A DNA stretch of 61,271 bases from Kiloniellaceae bacterium (lineage in GTDB: Bacteria; Pseudomonadota; Alphaproteobacteria; Kiloniellales; Kiloniellaceae): contig WHTV01000016.1 in NCBI GenBank assembly GCA_009377535.1, forward strand, positions 1-61,271, read 5' to 3'. Position 1 is the first letter of the stretch. Every line of letters begins with the position of its first letter. The position numbers and the translations under genes are program-made. The notes beneath the pieces were generated by a model. That model was not told the origin of the DNA. It saw only the letters and a program-made list of their open reading frames with translations, and made no database searches. Below are positions 1 to 8,178 of this stretch, in pieces.

Positions 1-1356
1 GGTGACCTCCGGGAACAGCAGCACCAGAATCAGCACGGCGAGCTGAATGGCGATGAAGGGCAGGAAGCCGCGGAAGATGTCCGGCAGGGTGATGTGCGGC
101 GGCGCCACCGATTTCAGGTAGAAGGCCGCCGGGCCGAAGGGCGGACTGAGGAAGCTCACCTGCATGTTCACGCAGAACAGGATGCCGTACCACACCGCAA
201 CGAAGCTCGGCACCGCGACCAGGGCGTCGGTCAGGCCGATCTCCTCCACCGGCAGCTTCAGCACGATGGGCAGGAAGACCGGCATGACCAGTAGCACGAT
301 GCCGACCCAGTCCATGATGGCGCCGAGGAACAGGAAGATCACCATCATGACGACGAGGATACCCATGGTCGGCAACTCGGCGCCGACGATGAGGTTGGCC
401 ACGTAGGTCGGGCCGCCGGCGATGGAATAGGCGCCGGCCAGTGCTGTGGCGCCGAAGGTGATCCACAGGATGGTGCCGGTGGACTTGTAGGTGCGCATGA
501 GGGAGTCTTTGAAGAGGCTCCAGGACATCTCGCCGCGGAAGATGATGAGGAGCAGCACGGCGACCACGCCCATGCCGGCCGCCTCGGTGATGCCGGTGAA
601 GCCGCCGTAGATCGATCCCAGCACGACGAAGACGATGGCCAGCGGTGCGATGAGGCCGGGCAGGGCGCGCAGCTTGTCGGCCATGGTGACGTCCCCGCCG
701 CCTTCGGGCAGGGGGGCCTGTTCCGGATGCATCCGGGTGCGGAAGACGATGTAGGCGATGTAGCAGCCTGCGAGGATGAAGCCAGGCACGAAAGCGGCCT
801 GGAACAGCGCGTAGATCGACGTCTCGGTGACCAGGCCGTAGATGATCAGGACGATGGACGGCGGGATCATGGTACCGAGGCTGCCGGAGGCGCAGATGGT
901 GCCGATGGCGAGATTCTGGTCGTAGCCGAGGCGCAGCATGTTGGGCAGCGCGATGAGACCCAGCAGCACGATCTCGCCGCCGATGATGCCGGACATGGCG
1001 GCCATGATGACGGCCATGATGGCGGTGACGATGGCGATACCGCCGCGGGTGCGGCTGAGCCAGATGTTCAGGCTGTCGAACATCGCGTTGGCGATGTTCG
1101 ATCTTTCCAGGAGGCAGGCCATGAAGATGAACAGCGGCACGGATATGAGGACGTAGTCCGTCATCAATCCGTAGATGCGCTGGGCGAGGATGTTCAGCGG
1201 TCCAGTGCCGAAGGAGCGGAACAGCAGCTCCGGACCGAACTTCATCATCAAAACGGCGACGGCAAGAAAGCCGGAGGCGAATCCCAGCGGCATGCCGATC
1301 GCGAGCAGAACGAAGATCCCGATCAAGAGGATCAGCGAGATCGTCCCGATATCCAT
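1..1356 (-). CDS. dctM: TRAP transporter large permease, DctM family (partial, C-terminus outside window)
   Basis: This is the 12-TM-type large membrane subunit of a tripartite ATP-independent periplasmic transporter, which couples ion influx to uptake of a carboxylate-type solute. 452 codons are visible from ATG 1356 and the frame is open to base 1, so the C-terminal end is missing. The sequence is a succession of hydrophobic helices with glycine-rich turns typical of DctM, for example MSGIIGGEIVLLGLIALP and the GSLGTMIPPSIVLIIYG segment. The start lies 34 nt after the dctQ stop, in the order dctP-dctQ-dctM on the minus strand. Substrate cannot be read from the permease. Confidence 0.93.
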   Translation of the reverse strand, partial: MDIGTISLILLIGIFVLLAIGMPLGFASGFLAVAVLMMKFGPELLFRSFGTGPLNILAQRIYGLMTDYVLISVPLFIFMACLLERSNIANAMFDSLNIWLSRTRGGIAIVTAIMAVIMAAMSGIIGGEIVLLGLIALPNMLRLGYDQNLAIGTICASGSLGTMIPPSIVLIIYGLVTETSIYALFQAAFVPGFILAGCYIAYIVFRTRMHPEQAPLPEGGGDVTMADKLRALPGLIAPLAIVFVVLGSIYGGFTGITEAAGMGVVAVLLLIIFRGEMSWSLFKDSLMRTYKSTGTILWITFGATALAGAYSIAGGPTYVANLIVGAELPTMGILVVMMVIFLFLGAIMDWVGIVLLVMPVFLPIVLKLPVEEIGLTDALVAVPSFVAVWYGILFCVNMQVSFLSPPFGPAAFYLKSVAPPHITLPDIFRGFLPFIAIQLAVLILVLLFPEVT

Positions 1357-1390
1357 AAAGCCTATCCCCCAGCCGAGACCGCTTTTCCGG

Positions 1391-1930
1391 TCAGTCGACG
1401 AATTCTTCCGCCACTTCCTCGGCGAGGTCGTGGATTTGCTTTTCCTTGTGCCAATCGGCCACGAGGTTCGTCACGGCCTGAATCGCGATCAGCGTCACGG
1501 TGAGCAGGACGAGGGGCTTCATGGTGGCAGGGATCGGCGGGTCCCACGCGGTGCCGAAGGTTTCCCAGCGCATCAGCTTGGCGTAGGCCTCGTTGTAGCC
1601 GCCCCACACGATGGCAGCAGCGAACAGGCAGATCAGCAGGGTCGACGTGGCGTCGAAGGCGCGCTGCCAGTTGCGCGGCACGGCGTCGTAGAGGATGAAG
1701 ATGCGGATGTGCGCGCGCTGCTGCATGACGTAGAGGCCAGCCAGCAGGTAGATGGGGCCGGCGGTCCACAGCGACATCTCGTTGACCCACAGCGTGGGTT
1801 TTTCGAAGACGTAGCGCATCACCACTTCATAAAACATGATGACGACGATGAGGGCGACCAGGAACATCGCGACCCGGCTGATCGCTATGCTGATCCAGTC
1901 CATCAGGTTTTCGGCTTTGTGCTCGACCAT
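1391..1930 (-). CDS. dctQ: TRAP transporter small permease, DctQ family
   Basis: The 179-residue four-helix small membrane subunit pairs with DctM. Helices are visible at about residues 15-40 (VAMFLVALIVVIMFYEVVMR, including the family's 'EVVMRYVF' turn), 50-70, 90-112 and 130-150. The usual W-[VTI]-NE motif appears as 'LWVNEMSLW'. I chose ATG 1930 because a GGAG lies about 10 nt upstream; the open frame continues 15 codons further to 1975 with arginine-rich, non-conserved sequence. It sits between dctP and dctM in a three-gene operon. Confidence 0.92.
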   Translation of the reverse strand: MVEHKAENLMDWISIAISRVAMFLVALIVVIMFYEVVMRYVFEKPTLWVNEMSLWTAGPIYLLAGLYVMQQRAHIRIFILYDAVPRNWQRAFDATSTLLICLFAAAIVWGGYNEAYAKLMRWETFGTAWDPPIPATMKPLVLLTVTLIAIQAVTNLVADWHKEKQIHDLAEEVAEEFVD

Positions 1931-2018
1931 CTGCCCGCTCCGGTGGCTGCCGTCAGCTCTGCGGCGGAGGCGCAAAGCCTAGCACGGGGCGTGCGGGCTT
2001 TGCCTGTGCCATTGCAGG

Positions 2019-2054
2019 TCCGGCCACGGTCCCCTCTCGGGAACCGTGGCCGGA
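2019..2054 (-). other. Strong intergenic hairpin between dctP and dctQ
   Basis: A perfect 12-bp inverted repeat, TCCGGCCACGGT (2019-2030) and ACCGTGGCCGGA (2043-2054), encloses a 12-nt loop. It lies in the 152-nt gap between the binding-protein gene and the permease genes. No T-run follows in the direction of transcription, so a mRNA-stabilising or partial-termination element fits better than a full intrinsic terminator. Such elements commonly raise the ratio of binding protein to permease. Confidence 0.75.
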
Positions 2055-2082
2055 GCCCACGTTGCGGCTCGACTTCCGGTGA

Positions 2083-3099
2083 CTACTGCACCAAGCCGAG
2101 GGTCTTGAGGAAGGCGACGTGGCTGTCGACCAGCGCGCGCGCTTCCGGGGTCTTGTCGGCCCAGCCCTGCCATGCCTTCTGCGCGGCGTCGCGGAAGGCG
2201 GCGCGGTCTTTGGGCGACCAGTCATGAAGGGTGACGCCCTTTTCGCGCAACGAGGCGGCGGCTTCGTTGTTGGCCACCTCGAAGGTAAGAGCCGTCTGGA
2301 AGGACAGCTTCTGCATCGCCACTTCCACGATGCGCTGCAGGTCTGCGGGCAGCGCGTCCCAGGCGTCCTTGCGGATCGCCAGGTGATCCGACGGCATGGA
2401 GTGGAAGCCCGGATAGGTCGCGTGCTTCACCAGATCGTAGATGCCGATCGACACGTTGTTGGCGAGGCCGGAATAATCGGTGCCGTCGATGATCTTGGTT
2501 TCCAGCGCGGTAAAGACCTCGGTGAAGTCCATCACCACGGGCTTGGCGCCCATCTCGGCGAAGATTTCGGTTTCGAGGCCCGGCGGCGAACGGAACTTCC
2601 AGTTCTTCAGGTCCTCGGGACCGGCGATGGGTGTGGAGGAGGACATCGACTCCTGGCCGTAGATCCACCAGCCGATGAGCTGCATGTTGTATTCATTGTA
2701 GAGCTCGTTGGCCGTCTCGTAGCCGCCACCGTGGTAGAGCCAGGCATACTGCTGCCAGGGTGTGTCGTAGCCGCCCATGATGTCGCCGACGAACTGGAAG
2801 GCCGGATTCTTGCCGGTCTGGTAAGCGCCGCCGGTCATGTCGCCGTCGAGGATGCCGCTGGCCGCCGCATCGAAGGTCTCGACCGACTTCACCACCGAGG
2901 AGGAGAAGAACATCTCGATGTCGAGCCGGCCGCCCGACATGGTCTCGACGTCGTCGACGAACTGCTGGGCCAGTTTGCCGGAGGTCTGCTCCGGTCCGTA
3001 GTGGGTCTGGATTCTCAGGGTGTAATCCGCGGCCAGGGCCGAGGACAGGCCGAGCACGGAAGTCGCCGCCGCCACCGCAGCGAGTTTCAGAACCTTCAT
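2083..3099 (-). CDS. dctP: TRAP transporter periplasmic solute-binding protein, DctP/TakP-like
   Basis: The 338-residue protein has a Sec signal peptide (residues 1-23, ending SSALA before ADYTL). It carries the family core around residues 165-200, including 'KFRSPPGLETEIFAEMGAKP' with the Arg that normally clamps the ligand carboxylate, followed by 'EVFTALETKIIDGTDYSG'. The long Trp/Gly-rich middle and this core resemble the TakP branch, which binds 2-oxo acids; that substrate guess is inference. The start has a clear GGGAGGAATAA Shine-Dalgarno. It is the first gene of dctPQM, separated from dctQ by a strong hairpin. Confidence 0.93.
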   Translation of the reverse strand: MKVLKLAAVAAATSVLGLSSALAADYTLRIQTHYGPEQTSGKLAQQFVDDVETMSGGRLDIEMFFSSSVVKSVETFDAAASGILDGDMTGGAYQTGKNPAFQFVGDIMGGYDTPWQQYAWLYHGGGYETANELYNEYNMQLIGWWIYGQESMSSSTPIAGPEDLKNWKFRSPPGLETEIFAEMGAKPVVMDFTEVFTALETKIIDGTDYSGLANNVSIGIYDLVKHATYPGFHSMPSDHLAIRKDAWDALPADLQRIVEVAMQKLSFQTALTFEVANNEAAASLREKGVTLHDWSPKDRAAFRDAAQKAWQGWADKTPEARALVDSHVAFLKTLGLVQ

Positions 3100-3416
3100 T
3101 TATTCCTCCCTAGTCGTCTCGTGTCTGCGCATTGCGTCGCCGCGCGGAGATCGGCGCGAGTTTCCGCGCCTTCGGTCAGGAGACTAGGGCAATCGGCGCG
3201 CCGCGACAATACGAACTTGGTATCGCTACCATCGAAGCCGGCCAGGGAATAGCGAGCTATGGTGGCGGGCCGACCCGGCCGGGACGGCGGGTCCGACACC
3301 GCCGGCCGGCGGCTGCTGCGGAGCGAATCGGCACCCTTGCCGTTGCCATGGCGGACCAACCGGCGGGGTGCCAAATCGGCTCTGGAGCCCCTGCCTAAAG
3401 CGTGATAGGAAATCTC
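3100..3416. other. Divergent intergenic region between dctP and the TonB operon
   Basis: About 317 nt without a credible gene; open frames here are non-conserved arginine-rich shadows. It must carry the dctPQM promoter (minus) and probably the promoter of the TonB cluster (plus). The only discrete signal I see is a TGGTA-N4-TACCA palindrome (3218-3231). Confidence 0.6.
3218..3231. promoter_or_regulatory. Candidate GntR-type operator upstream of dctP
   Basis: A perfect palindrome TGGTA-TCGC-TACCA lies about 120 nt upstream of the dctP start. The TGGT..ACCA pattern is similar to FadR-subfamily GntR operators, which often control TRAP operons. No GntR gene is present in the window, so the cognate regulator is unknown. 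Confidence 0.35.
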
Positions 3417-3896
3417 ATGAAAATGATTCGCAATCGCAAAACTGGGTCCTTCCGGGGCCTCGGCAGCCTCCTGATGCTCGGCCTCGCGGCTGGCTTGCCG
3501 GGAGCGCCTGCCCTGGCGCAGGCGGCCGGCGGCGAGACCGTCAGCATCGAGCTGAACAAGCTCGAGCCGAGGGACGGCGCCTGCCGCGCCTACCTGGTGG
3601 TGAAAAACACCAGCACCCGGGCTTTCGACTCGTTGAAACTCGACCTCGTGATGTTCGACAGCGGGGGCGTGGTGGCAAAGCGCCTAGCGGTGCAGGCCGC
3701 ACCGCTGCCGGTCGGCAAGACCAGTCTCAAGGTCTTCGACATCCAAGGGCGCGAGTGTGCCGGCATCGGCTCGATCCTGCTGAACGACGTGCTGGCCTGC
3801 GAGCCGGCAAGCCCTCAGGACGCAGAGGGGGCGGCTTCCGGCTGCCTCGGTCTGGTCGCCGCCTCGGCGCGCGGCACTGTGCCTTTCACCAAATGA
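3417..3896 (+). CDS. Secreted protein of the TonB locus (unknown function)
   Basis: A 159-residue protein with a basic N-terminus (RNRKTG), a hydrophobic stretch and a cleavage-like 'APALAQA', so probably periplasmic. The mature part is a small beta-rich domain containing 'CRAYLVVKNTSTRAF' and two further Cys in 'GRECAG' and 'VLACEP'. ATG 3417 is preferred (AGGA six nt upstream); the frame is open from GTG 3402. It lies 46 nt ahead of exbB. Similar small secreted proteins precede ExbB-ExbD-TonB in other alphaproteobacteria, so a role in the energised complex is plausible but unproven. Confidence 0.75.
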   Translation: MKMIRNRKTGSFRGLGSLLMLGLAAGLPGAPALAQAAGGETVSIELNKLEPRDGACRAYLVVKNTSTRAFDSLKLDLVMFDSGGVVAKRLAVQAAPLPVGKTSLKVFDIQGRECAGIGSILLNDVLACEPASPQDAEGAASGCLGLVAASARGTVPFTK

Positions 3897-3942
3897 CCGC
3901 CGCCGTATCCCGGCGCGGATTCGAAGAATTGTTACGGTAGTC

Positions 3943-4734
3943 ATGAACGAGACGATTGAAAACGCTCCCCCAACCGACGCGGCGCCCTTGCAGGGCGCCG
4001 CGGATACAGCCCTGGCCGATCCCGGCATCGGCGCCGCGCTGCTCGGCGACGGCAACCTGCTCGGCCGGCTGCTCGCCTTCCTTGACGCCGGCGGCCCGGT
4101 GGTGCTGATCCTGCTCGCCTGTTCCGTGGTGGCCTCGACCATCGTGCTGATGAAGCTCTGGCAGTTCCGTGCCGCGCGCCTCGGCGACCGGCGCCGCGCG
4201 CCTCAGGCCATTGCGATGCTGCGCCGCGGCCGCGCGGAGGAGGCCCTGGCGCTGCTCGCCGGGTCGCGCAACCCGGTCGCGCAGGTGGTGGCCCGCGCGA
4301 TTCAGGGGCGCCGGCGCCGCGATCTTCCGGAGGCGGTGGTGCGCGAAGAAGTCCTGCGCAGCGGCAACGAAGCCATCGAGGGCCTGCGCGCGCATCTCGG
4401 CGCCCTGGAGGTGATCGGCAGCGTTGCCCCGCTGCTCGGCCTCTTCGGCACGGTCCTCGGCATGATCGAGGCCTTCCGCCGCCTTGCCGAGGCCGGCAGT
4501 CAGGTGGATCCGGCGATTCTCTCGGGCGGCATCTGGGAGGCGCTTCTGACCACCGCGGTCGGGCTCGCGGTCGCGATTCCCGTCGTGGTGCTGTGCAACT
4601 GGTTCGAGCGCCGCGTCGAACGGGTTGCCCACGAGATGGACAACATGGTGACCCAGGTCTTTACCCCGGATCTTTCCGCAGTGCCCGAGCAAGTTCATGA
4701 CAGCGCAAGCCTTCGCCTCGCCGCGGCCGACTAG
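3943..4734 (+). CDS. exbB: MotA/TolQ/ExbB proton channel family protein
   Basis: The 263-residue inner-membrane proton-channel subunit would use the proton gradient to power TonB. There is a TM segment at about residues 45-68 (VVLILLACSVVASTIVLMKL) and the conserved C-terminal pair of helices with the family core 'LGLFGTVLGMIEAF' and 'ALLTTAVGLAVAIPVVVL'. The two-gene ExbD array and a tonB follow immediately, which favours ExbB over TolQ; no pal, tolB or ybgC is present. The 3' end overlaps the first exbD. Confidence 0.9.
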   Translation: MNETIENAPPTDAAPLQGAADTALADPGIGAALLGDGNLLGRLLAFLDAGGPVVLILLACSVVASTIVLMKLWQFRAARLGDRRRAPQAIAMLRRGRAEEALALLAGSRNPVAQVVARAIQGRRRRDLPEAVVREEVLRSGNEAIEGLRAHLGALEVIGSVAPLLGLFGTVLGMIEAFRRLAEAGSQVDPAILSGGIWEALLTTAVGLAVAIPVVVLCNWFERRVERVAHEMDNMVTQVFTPDLSAVPEQVHDSASLRLAAAD

Positions 4735-5131
4735 CCGCTTCCCGCCCAGGCGGCGCCACCGCGCGCGCATCAGCCTGACGCCGTTGATCGATGTCGTCTT
4801 CATCCTGCTGATCTTCTTCATGCTGGCATCCAGTTTTCTGGACGAGCGCGCCTTCGGTGTGGATGCCCCGGCGGCGACCCTTGGCGGTGCTTCGATCGAG
4901 GGCGCGCTGCTGGTCGAGCTGCGTCCGGATGGCCTGCGGCTCGGCGGCCGCGACCTGACGCAGGCTCAGCTCCTCGCGCGCCTCGCCGAGCATGCCGCGC
5001 GCAACCCGGCTCAGCGCGTGCTCATCAAGCCGGCCCCGGGCGTTTCGCTGCAGGGTGCGGTGGCACTGCTCGACCACATCATGGCCAGCGGTCTCACCCA
5101 GGTCTCCTTTCAGCGCGACCCGGCGCGTTGA
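4697..5131 (+). CDS. exbD: ExbD/TolR family protein, first copy
   Basis: A 144-residue biopolymer-transport protein with one N-terminal TM helix (VVFILLIFFMLASSF). The catalytic-type Asp lies in 'LTPLIDVVFILL', which is required for proton flow in ExbD/TolR. A periplasmic beta-alpha domain follows. It overlaps exbB by 38 nt and is followed by a second exbD, so translation is probably coupled. A GAGCAAG precedes the ATG. Confidence 0.9.
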   Translation: MTAQAFASPRPTSRFPPRRRHRARISLTPLIDVVFILLIFFMLASSFLDERAFGVDAPAATLGGASIEGALLVELRPDGLRLGGRDLTQAQLLARLAEHAARNPAQRVLIKPAPGVSLQGAVALLDHIMASGLTQVSFQRDPAR

Positions 5132-5142
5132 GGGCCGCGGCC

Positions 5143-5583
5143 ATGCTGTTCAAACGGCGCGTGCGCAAGGCGGACCCGGAGGCCGGTATCCTGCCGCTCA
5201 TCAACGTGGTCTTCCTGCTGCTGATCTTCTTCATGCTGGCCGGACGGCTGACCCAGGCGGCGCCCTTCAACGTCGAGCCGCCGGTCTCGGCCGAGGCCGG
5301 CGCGGCGCCCGGGCCCGGAGCCGAGCGGCCGCGCGAGGCGACGGTGCTGCTGGCGGCCGATGGCCGCGTGGCGCTCAACGGCAGGCCGCTGGACCCGGCA
5401 GCCCTGCAGGAGGCGGTCGCCGAGCAGCTTGCCCAGCAGCCCGACCTGCCGGTCAATTTGAAGGCAGACGGCGACGCGGAAGCCTCGGCGGTGGTCGAGG
5501 TGATGGAGCAGCTGCGCGATGCCGGCGTGCGCCGTCTGCAGCTCTTCGCCCAGGCACGGCCCGCCCAGGGGGGACAGGAGTGA
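5143..5583 (+). CDS. exbD: ExbD/TolR family protein, second copy
   Basis: A 146-residue second ExbD paralogue with TM helix 'VVFLLLIFFMLAGRL'. In the TM motif it reads 'ILPLINVVFLLL': the Asp present in the first copy is replaced by Asn. That substitution should abolish proton binding in this subunit, so the pair may form a heteromeric stator with only one active copy. I start at ATG 5143, using TTGAGGG over the stop of the first exbD as ribosome site; TTG 5128 is possible. The stop overlaps the tonB start (GTGA). Confidence 0.88.
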   Translation: MLFKRRVRKADPEAGILPLINVVFLLLIFFMLAGRLTQAAPFNVEPPVSAEAGAAPGPGAERPREATVLLAADGRVALNGRPLDPAALQEAVAEQLAQQPDLPVNLKADGDAEASAVVEVMEQLRDAGVRRLQLFAQARPAQGGQE

Positions 5584-6563
5584 GCGCCACCTCGGCAAGG
5601 CCACGGGCACGCCACTGGTCGCTGGCGCTCGGGGCGGCGCTGCTGCTGCACGCGGCCCTGGCGATGGTGTTCCATGAGTTGGTCGACGGCGGGGCGGCGG
5701 CCAGCGGGCGTGGCGGCATCGCGGTAGGCCTGGCCCCGACCGGTGGCACCCAGGGCACGCCTGAAAGCGACGCCGTGCCGGAGGCGGTCGGGGCCGCCGA
5801 AGTCGCAGAGGCGGTGGTGGATGAGGTGTCTCCGGACGTGGCTGCCGAGGTGCCGCCGGACAGCGTCCAGGAGGCAGCCGTGGCCAGCGAGGCCCCGACG
5901 GCGACCGTCACGCCGGGAGAGGTGCCGCTCTTTGCACCGGTGGAGACCGTCGAGGTCGAGGCGCCGCAGGAGGAGACCGCGCCGGTCGAGGAGGCTCCGG
6001 TCCGGCAGGTCATGACAACGCCACCCCCGCCGCAGGCAAAGCCGCGGCGGCCGGCGGAGGAGGAGGAGACGCAGCCGGATGTCCCGCAAGCGGTGGAAGC
6101 GCCGCCGCGGGAAACGGCGGCCGCTGCGGCTGCGGAAGCCGCCGTCTCTGCGGCCGGCCCACAGCCAGGCAAGCCCGCGCCCTCCGACCTGCTCGGCAAC
6201 AGCGGCAAGGCGGGGATCGGCGACCGCGCCACCGCCGGCACTTCCGAAGGGCACAGCGGCGGCGGCAAGCCGGGCGCCTTCGTCGACTACCACGCGCGCC
6301 TCTTAGCCTGGCTGGAGAAGCACAAGAAATACCCGCGCCGTGCCCGCCTACGCAACCAGGAGGGCACGCCGGTCCTTCACCTCGTCATCGACCGTTCCGG
6401 CCGTGTGCTGGAATACCGCATCGAGAAGAGTTCAGGCTACGAGGTCCTCGATGCGGAGGCCGAGGCGATGATCGAACGGGCCTCGCCGATGCCGGAAGTG
6501 CCCGGCGACGCGGGCAAGGACCGCTTCGTCTTCCTGATCCCGGTGTCCTTCGGCCTGCGCTGA
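5580..6563 (+). CDS. tonB: TonB family energy-transducing protein
   Basis: A 327-residue protein with one N-terminal TM helix (LALGAALLLHAALAMVFHEL), a long Pro/Glu/Ala/Val-rich periplasmic linker (about residues 55-225) and a C-terminal TonB domain. That domain starts at 'YHARLLAWLEKHKKYPRRAR', the standard TonB box-contacting region, and continues through 'VLHLVIDRSGRVLEYRIEKS'. GTG 5580 overlaps the exbD2 stop and is preceded by GGGGGGACAGGAG. The same frame stays open upstream through both exbD genes, but that part is out-of-frame shadow. No TonB-dependent receptor lies in the window. Confidence 0.9.
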   Translation: MSATSARPRARHWSLALGAALLLHAALAMVFHELVDGGAAASGRGGIAVGLAPTGGTQGTPESDAVPEAVGAAEVAEAVVDEVSPDVAAEVPPDSVQEAAVASEAPTATVTPGEVPLFAPVETVEVEAPQEETAPVEEAPVRQVMTTPPPPQAKPRRPAEEEETQPDVPQAVEAPPRETAAAAAAEAAVSAAGPQPGKPAPSDLLGNSGKAGIGDRATAGTSEGHSGGGKPGAFVDYHARLLAWLEKHKKYPRRARLRNQEGTPVLHLVIDRSGRVLEYRIEKSSGYEVLDAEAEAMIERASPMPEVPGDAGKDRFVFLIPVSFGLR

Positions 6564-6588
6564 GGGCTATGGGCGCCGGCGCGCCGCT

Positions 6589-8178
6589 TCAGGTTTCAGC
6601 GGCGAAACGCAACTGGTTCCCAGCAGCCTGGAAGGGCGTCAGGACCCGGCCCCGCGGCAGGCGGAGCACCGCCGTGGTGCCGTCGCCGAGGGTACTTTCC
6701 AGATGCAGGCTGCCGTCGTGCAGCTCGACGAAGGATCTCGCGATCGGCAGGCCGAGGCCGGTGCTCTTCACGCCGCCGACGTAGCTGGCGCCATGCTCGT
6801 AGGGATGAAACACCAGGTCGAGCTTTTCGGCGTCGATGCCGATGCCGTCGTCGACGACACGCACCTCGGCGCCGTTCTTGTCGACGCTCACCGTCACCTC
6901 GATGCGGCCCTGCTCCGGCGTGAACTTGGCGGCGTTGGACAGCAGATTGAGGGCGACCTGTTTCATCAGGCGCGGATCGGCAATCATCGTGACCCACGGC
7001 AGCGCGCAGTGCAGCGTGACCGACTTGTCTCGGCCCTGGTTGGTGCCGGCGATCATCTGCACGGCATCCTCCAGCAGAGCGCGCAGGTCGACCTCCGACT
7101 CCTGCAGAATCATCTTGCCCGCTTCGATCTTGGCGAGGTCGAGCAGGCCGTCGATGAGGGCCAGCAGGTCCATCGCCGAGGTGTTGATGTCGTTGATGTA
7201 CTCGACGTAGCGCTCGCTGATCGCGCCGAACACACCCAGTCGGATGATCTCCGAGAAGCCGATAATGGCGTTCAGCGGCGTGCGCAGCTCGTGACTCATG
7301 TTGGCCAGGAACATCGACTTGATACGGTTGGCGCGCTCGGCCTCGTTGCGGGCGGCGATGGCTTCTTCGTTGCTGCGCTCCAGGGCAGCGGTGCGCTGGC
7401 GCACGCGCTTTTCCAGGTCGACGTTCAGGTTGGCCAGGCGCGCTTCCGCCTGCACGCGCTCGGTGACGTCGGTCCCGGTGATAACGATGACCCATTCTCC
7501 CGTGCGCGGATCGCGGCCGCGGCACGCCTGGACCTGGTGCCAGCGCGGTCCGCGCGCCGTGCGCACCTTCAGGTCGCGCCCGAAGGGCGTGCCGGTGGCG
7601 GTGGACTCCTTCAGCGCGCGGGCGATCTGCGGATCGCTGAGATGGCGCTCCAGGTCGCTGCCCTCGCTCCGCTCGCCGTTGTGGCCATAAGTCTCGATGG
7701 CTGCCGGATTGCGCGACAGCAGCTGACCGTTTACCGAGTAGGTGCTGACCATCAGGGGCGTATAGCGCGTCGCTTCCAGCAGGCGCAGGGCCTCGTCGTC
7801 ACCGGCCAACTCGAGCGGTGCCGAGCTTTCGATCAGCACGGCGTTGCGGCCGTTCTCGATGGTGATCGGTGTGAGGGCCAGCAGCACGGTAGCCGGGACG
7901 TTGTCGGGATAGAGCGTCCAGGCATCGGTCGCCACCGCGCCGGGGGGCGTCTTATCGATCACCTGGGCCAGGCGCTGGCGCACCGTCTCGCTATCGGCGC
8001 TGAAGTCGCGCGCCAGCAGTGCCTCCAGCGTCTGTGCGCGCCAGAAGTGCAGGGCGCGCCGGTTCGCCCACCACATGACATGGCGATCGACGTCGAACAC
8101 CCAGATCGGCGTGTTCAGGACATCGAGGGGCTGGAGCGCCTGCCGCTCGCGAAAATGCTGTTTGGTCAGCAAACCCAT
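6589..8178 (-). CDS. PAS-domain sensor histidine kinase (orphan)
   Basis: A 529-residue cytoplasmic-looking kinase without TM helices. A PAS domain begins near residue 20 ('LNTPIWVFDVDRHVMWWANR'), a second follows at about 130-250 ending in a PAC-like 'WVIVITGTDVTERVQAEARL', and then a coiled coil. HisKA has the phospho-acceptor His296 in 'MSHELRTPLNAIIGFSE'. The ATPase domain has an N box (NLLSNAAKFT), G1 (DDGIGID) and G2 (STGLGLPIAR). No receiver domain or response regulator is adjacent. ATG 8178 is chosen; a TTG at 8196 is in frame. It is convergent with tonB, 25 nt apart. Confidence 0.9.
   Translation of the reverse strand: MGLLTKQHFRERQALQPLDVLNTPIWVFDVDRHVMWWANRRALHFWRAQTLEALLARDFSADSETVRQRLAQVIDKTPPGAVATDAWTLYPDNVPATVLLALTPITIENGRNAVLIESSAPLELAGDDEALRLLEATRYTPLMVSTYSVNGQLLSRNPAAIETYGHNGERSEGSDLERHLSDPQIARALKESTATGTPFGRDLKVRTARGPRWHQVQACRGRDPRTGEWVIVITGTDVTERVQAEARLANLNVDLEKRVRQRTAALERSNEEAIAARNEAERANRIKSMFLANMSHELRTPLNAIIGFSEIIRLGVFGAISERYVEYINDINTSAMDLLALIDGLLDLAKIEAGKMILQESEVDLRALLEDAVQMIAGTNQGRDKSVTLHCALPWVTMIADPRLMKQVALNLLSNAAKFTPEQGRIEVTVSVDKNGAEVRVVDDGIGIDAEKLDLVFHPYEHGASYVGGVKSTGLGLPIARSFVELHDGSLHLESTLGDGTTAVLRLPRGRVLTPFQAAGNQLRFAAET

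Noticed and set aside
727..2227. Long plus-strand frames opposite dctM/dctQ/dctP
   Set aside because: They are His/Asp/Arg-rich antisense shadows of clear TRAP genes, with no domain features of their own.
4992..5579. Long N-terminal extension of the tonB frame through both exbD genes
   Set aside because: The sequence is arginine/glycine-rich shadow of exbD coding; a GTG overlapping the exbD2 stop with a good ribosome site explains the TonB start.
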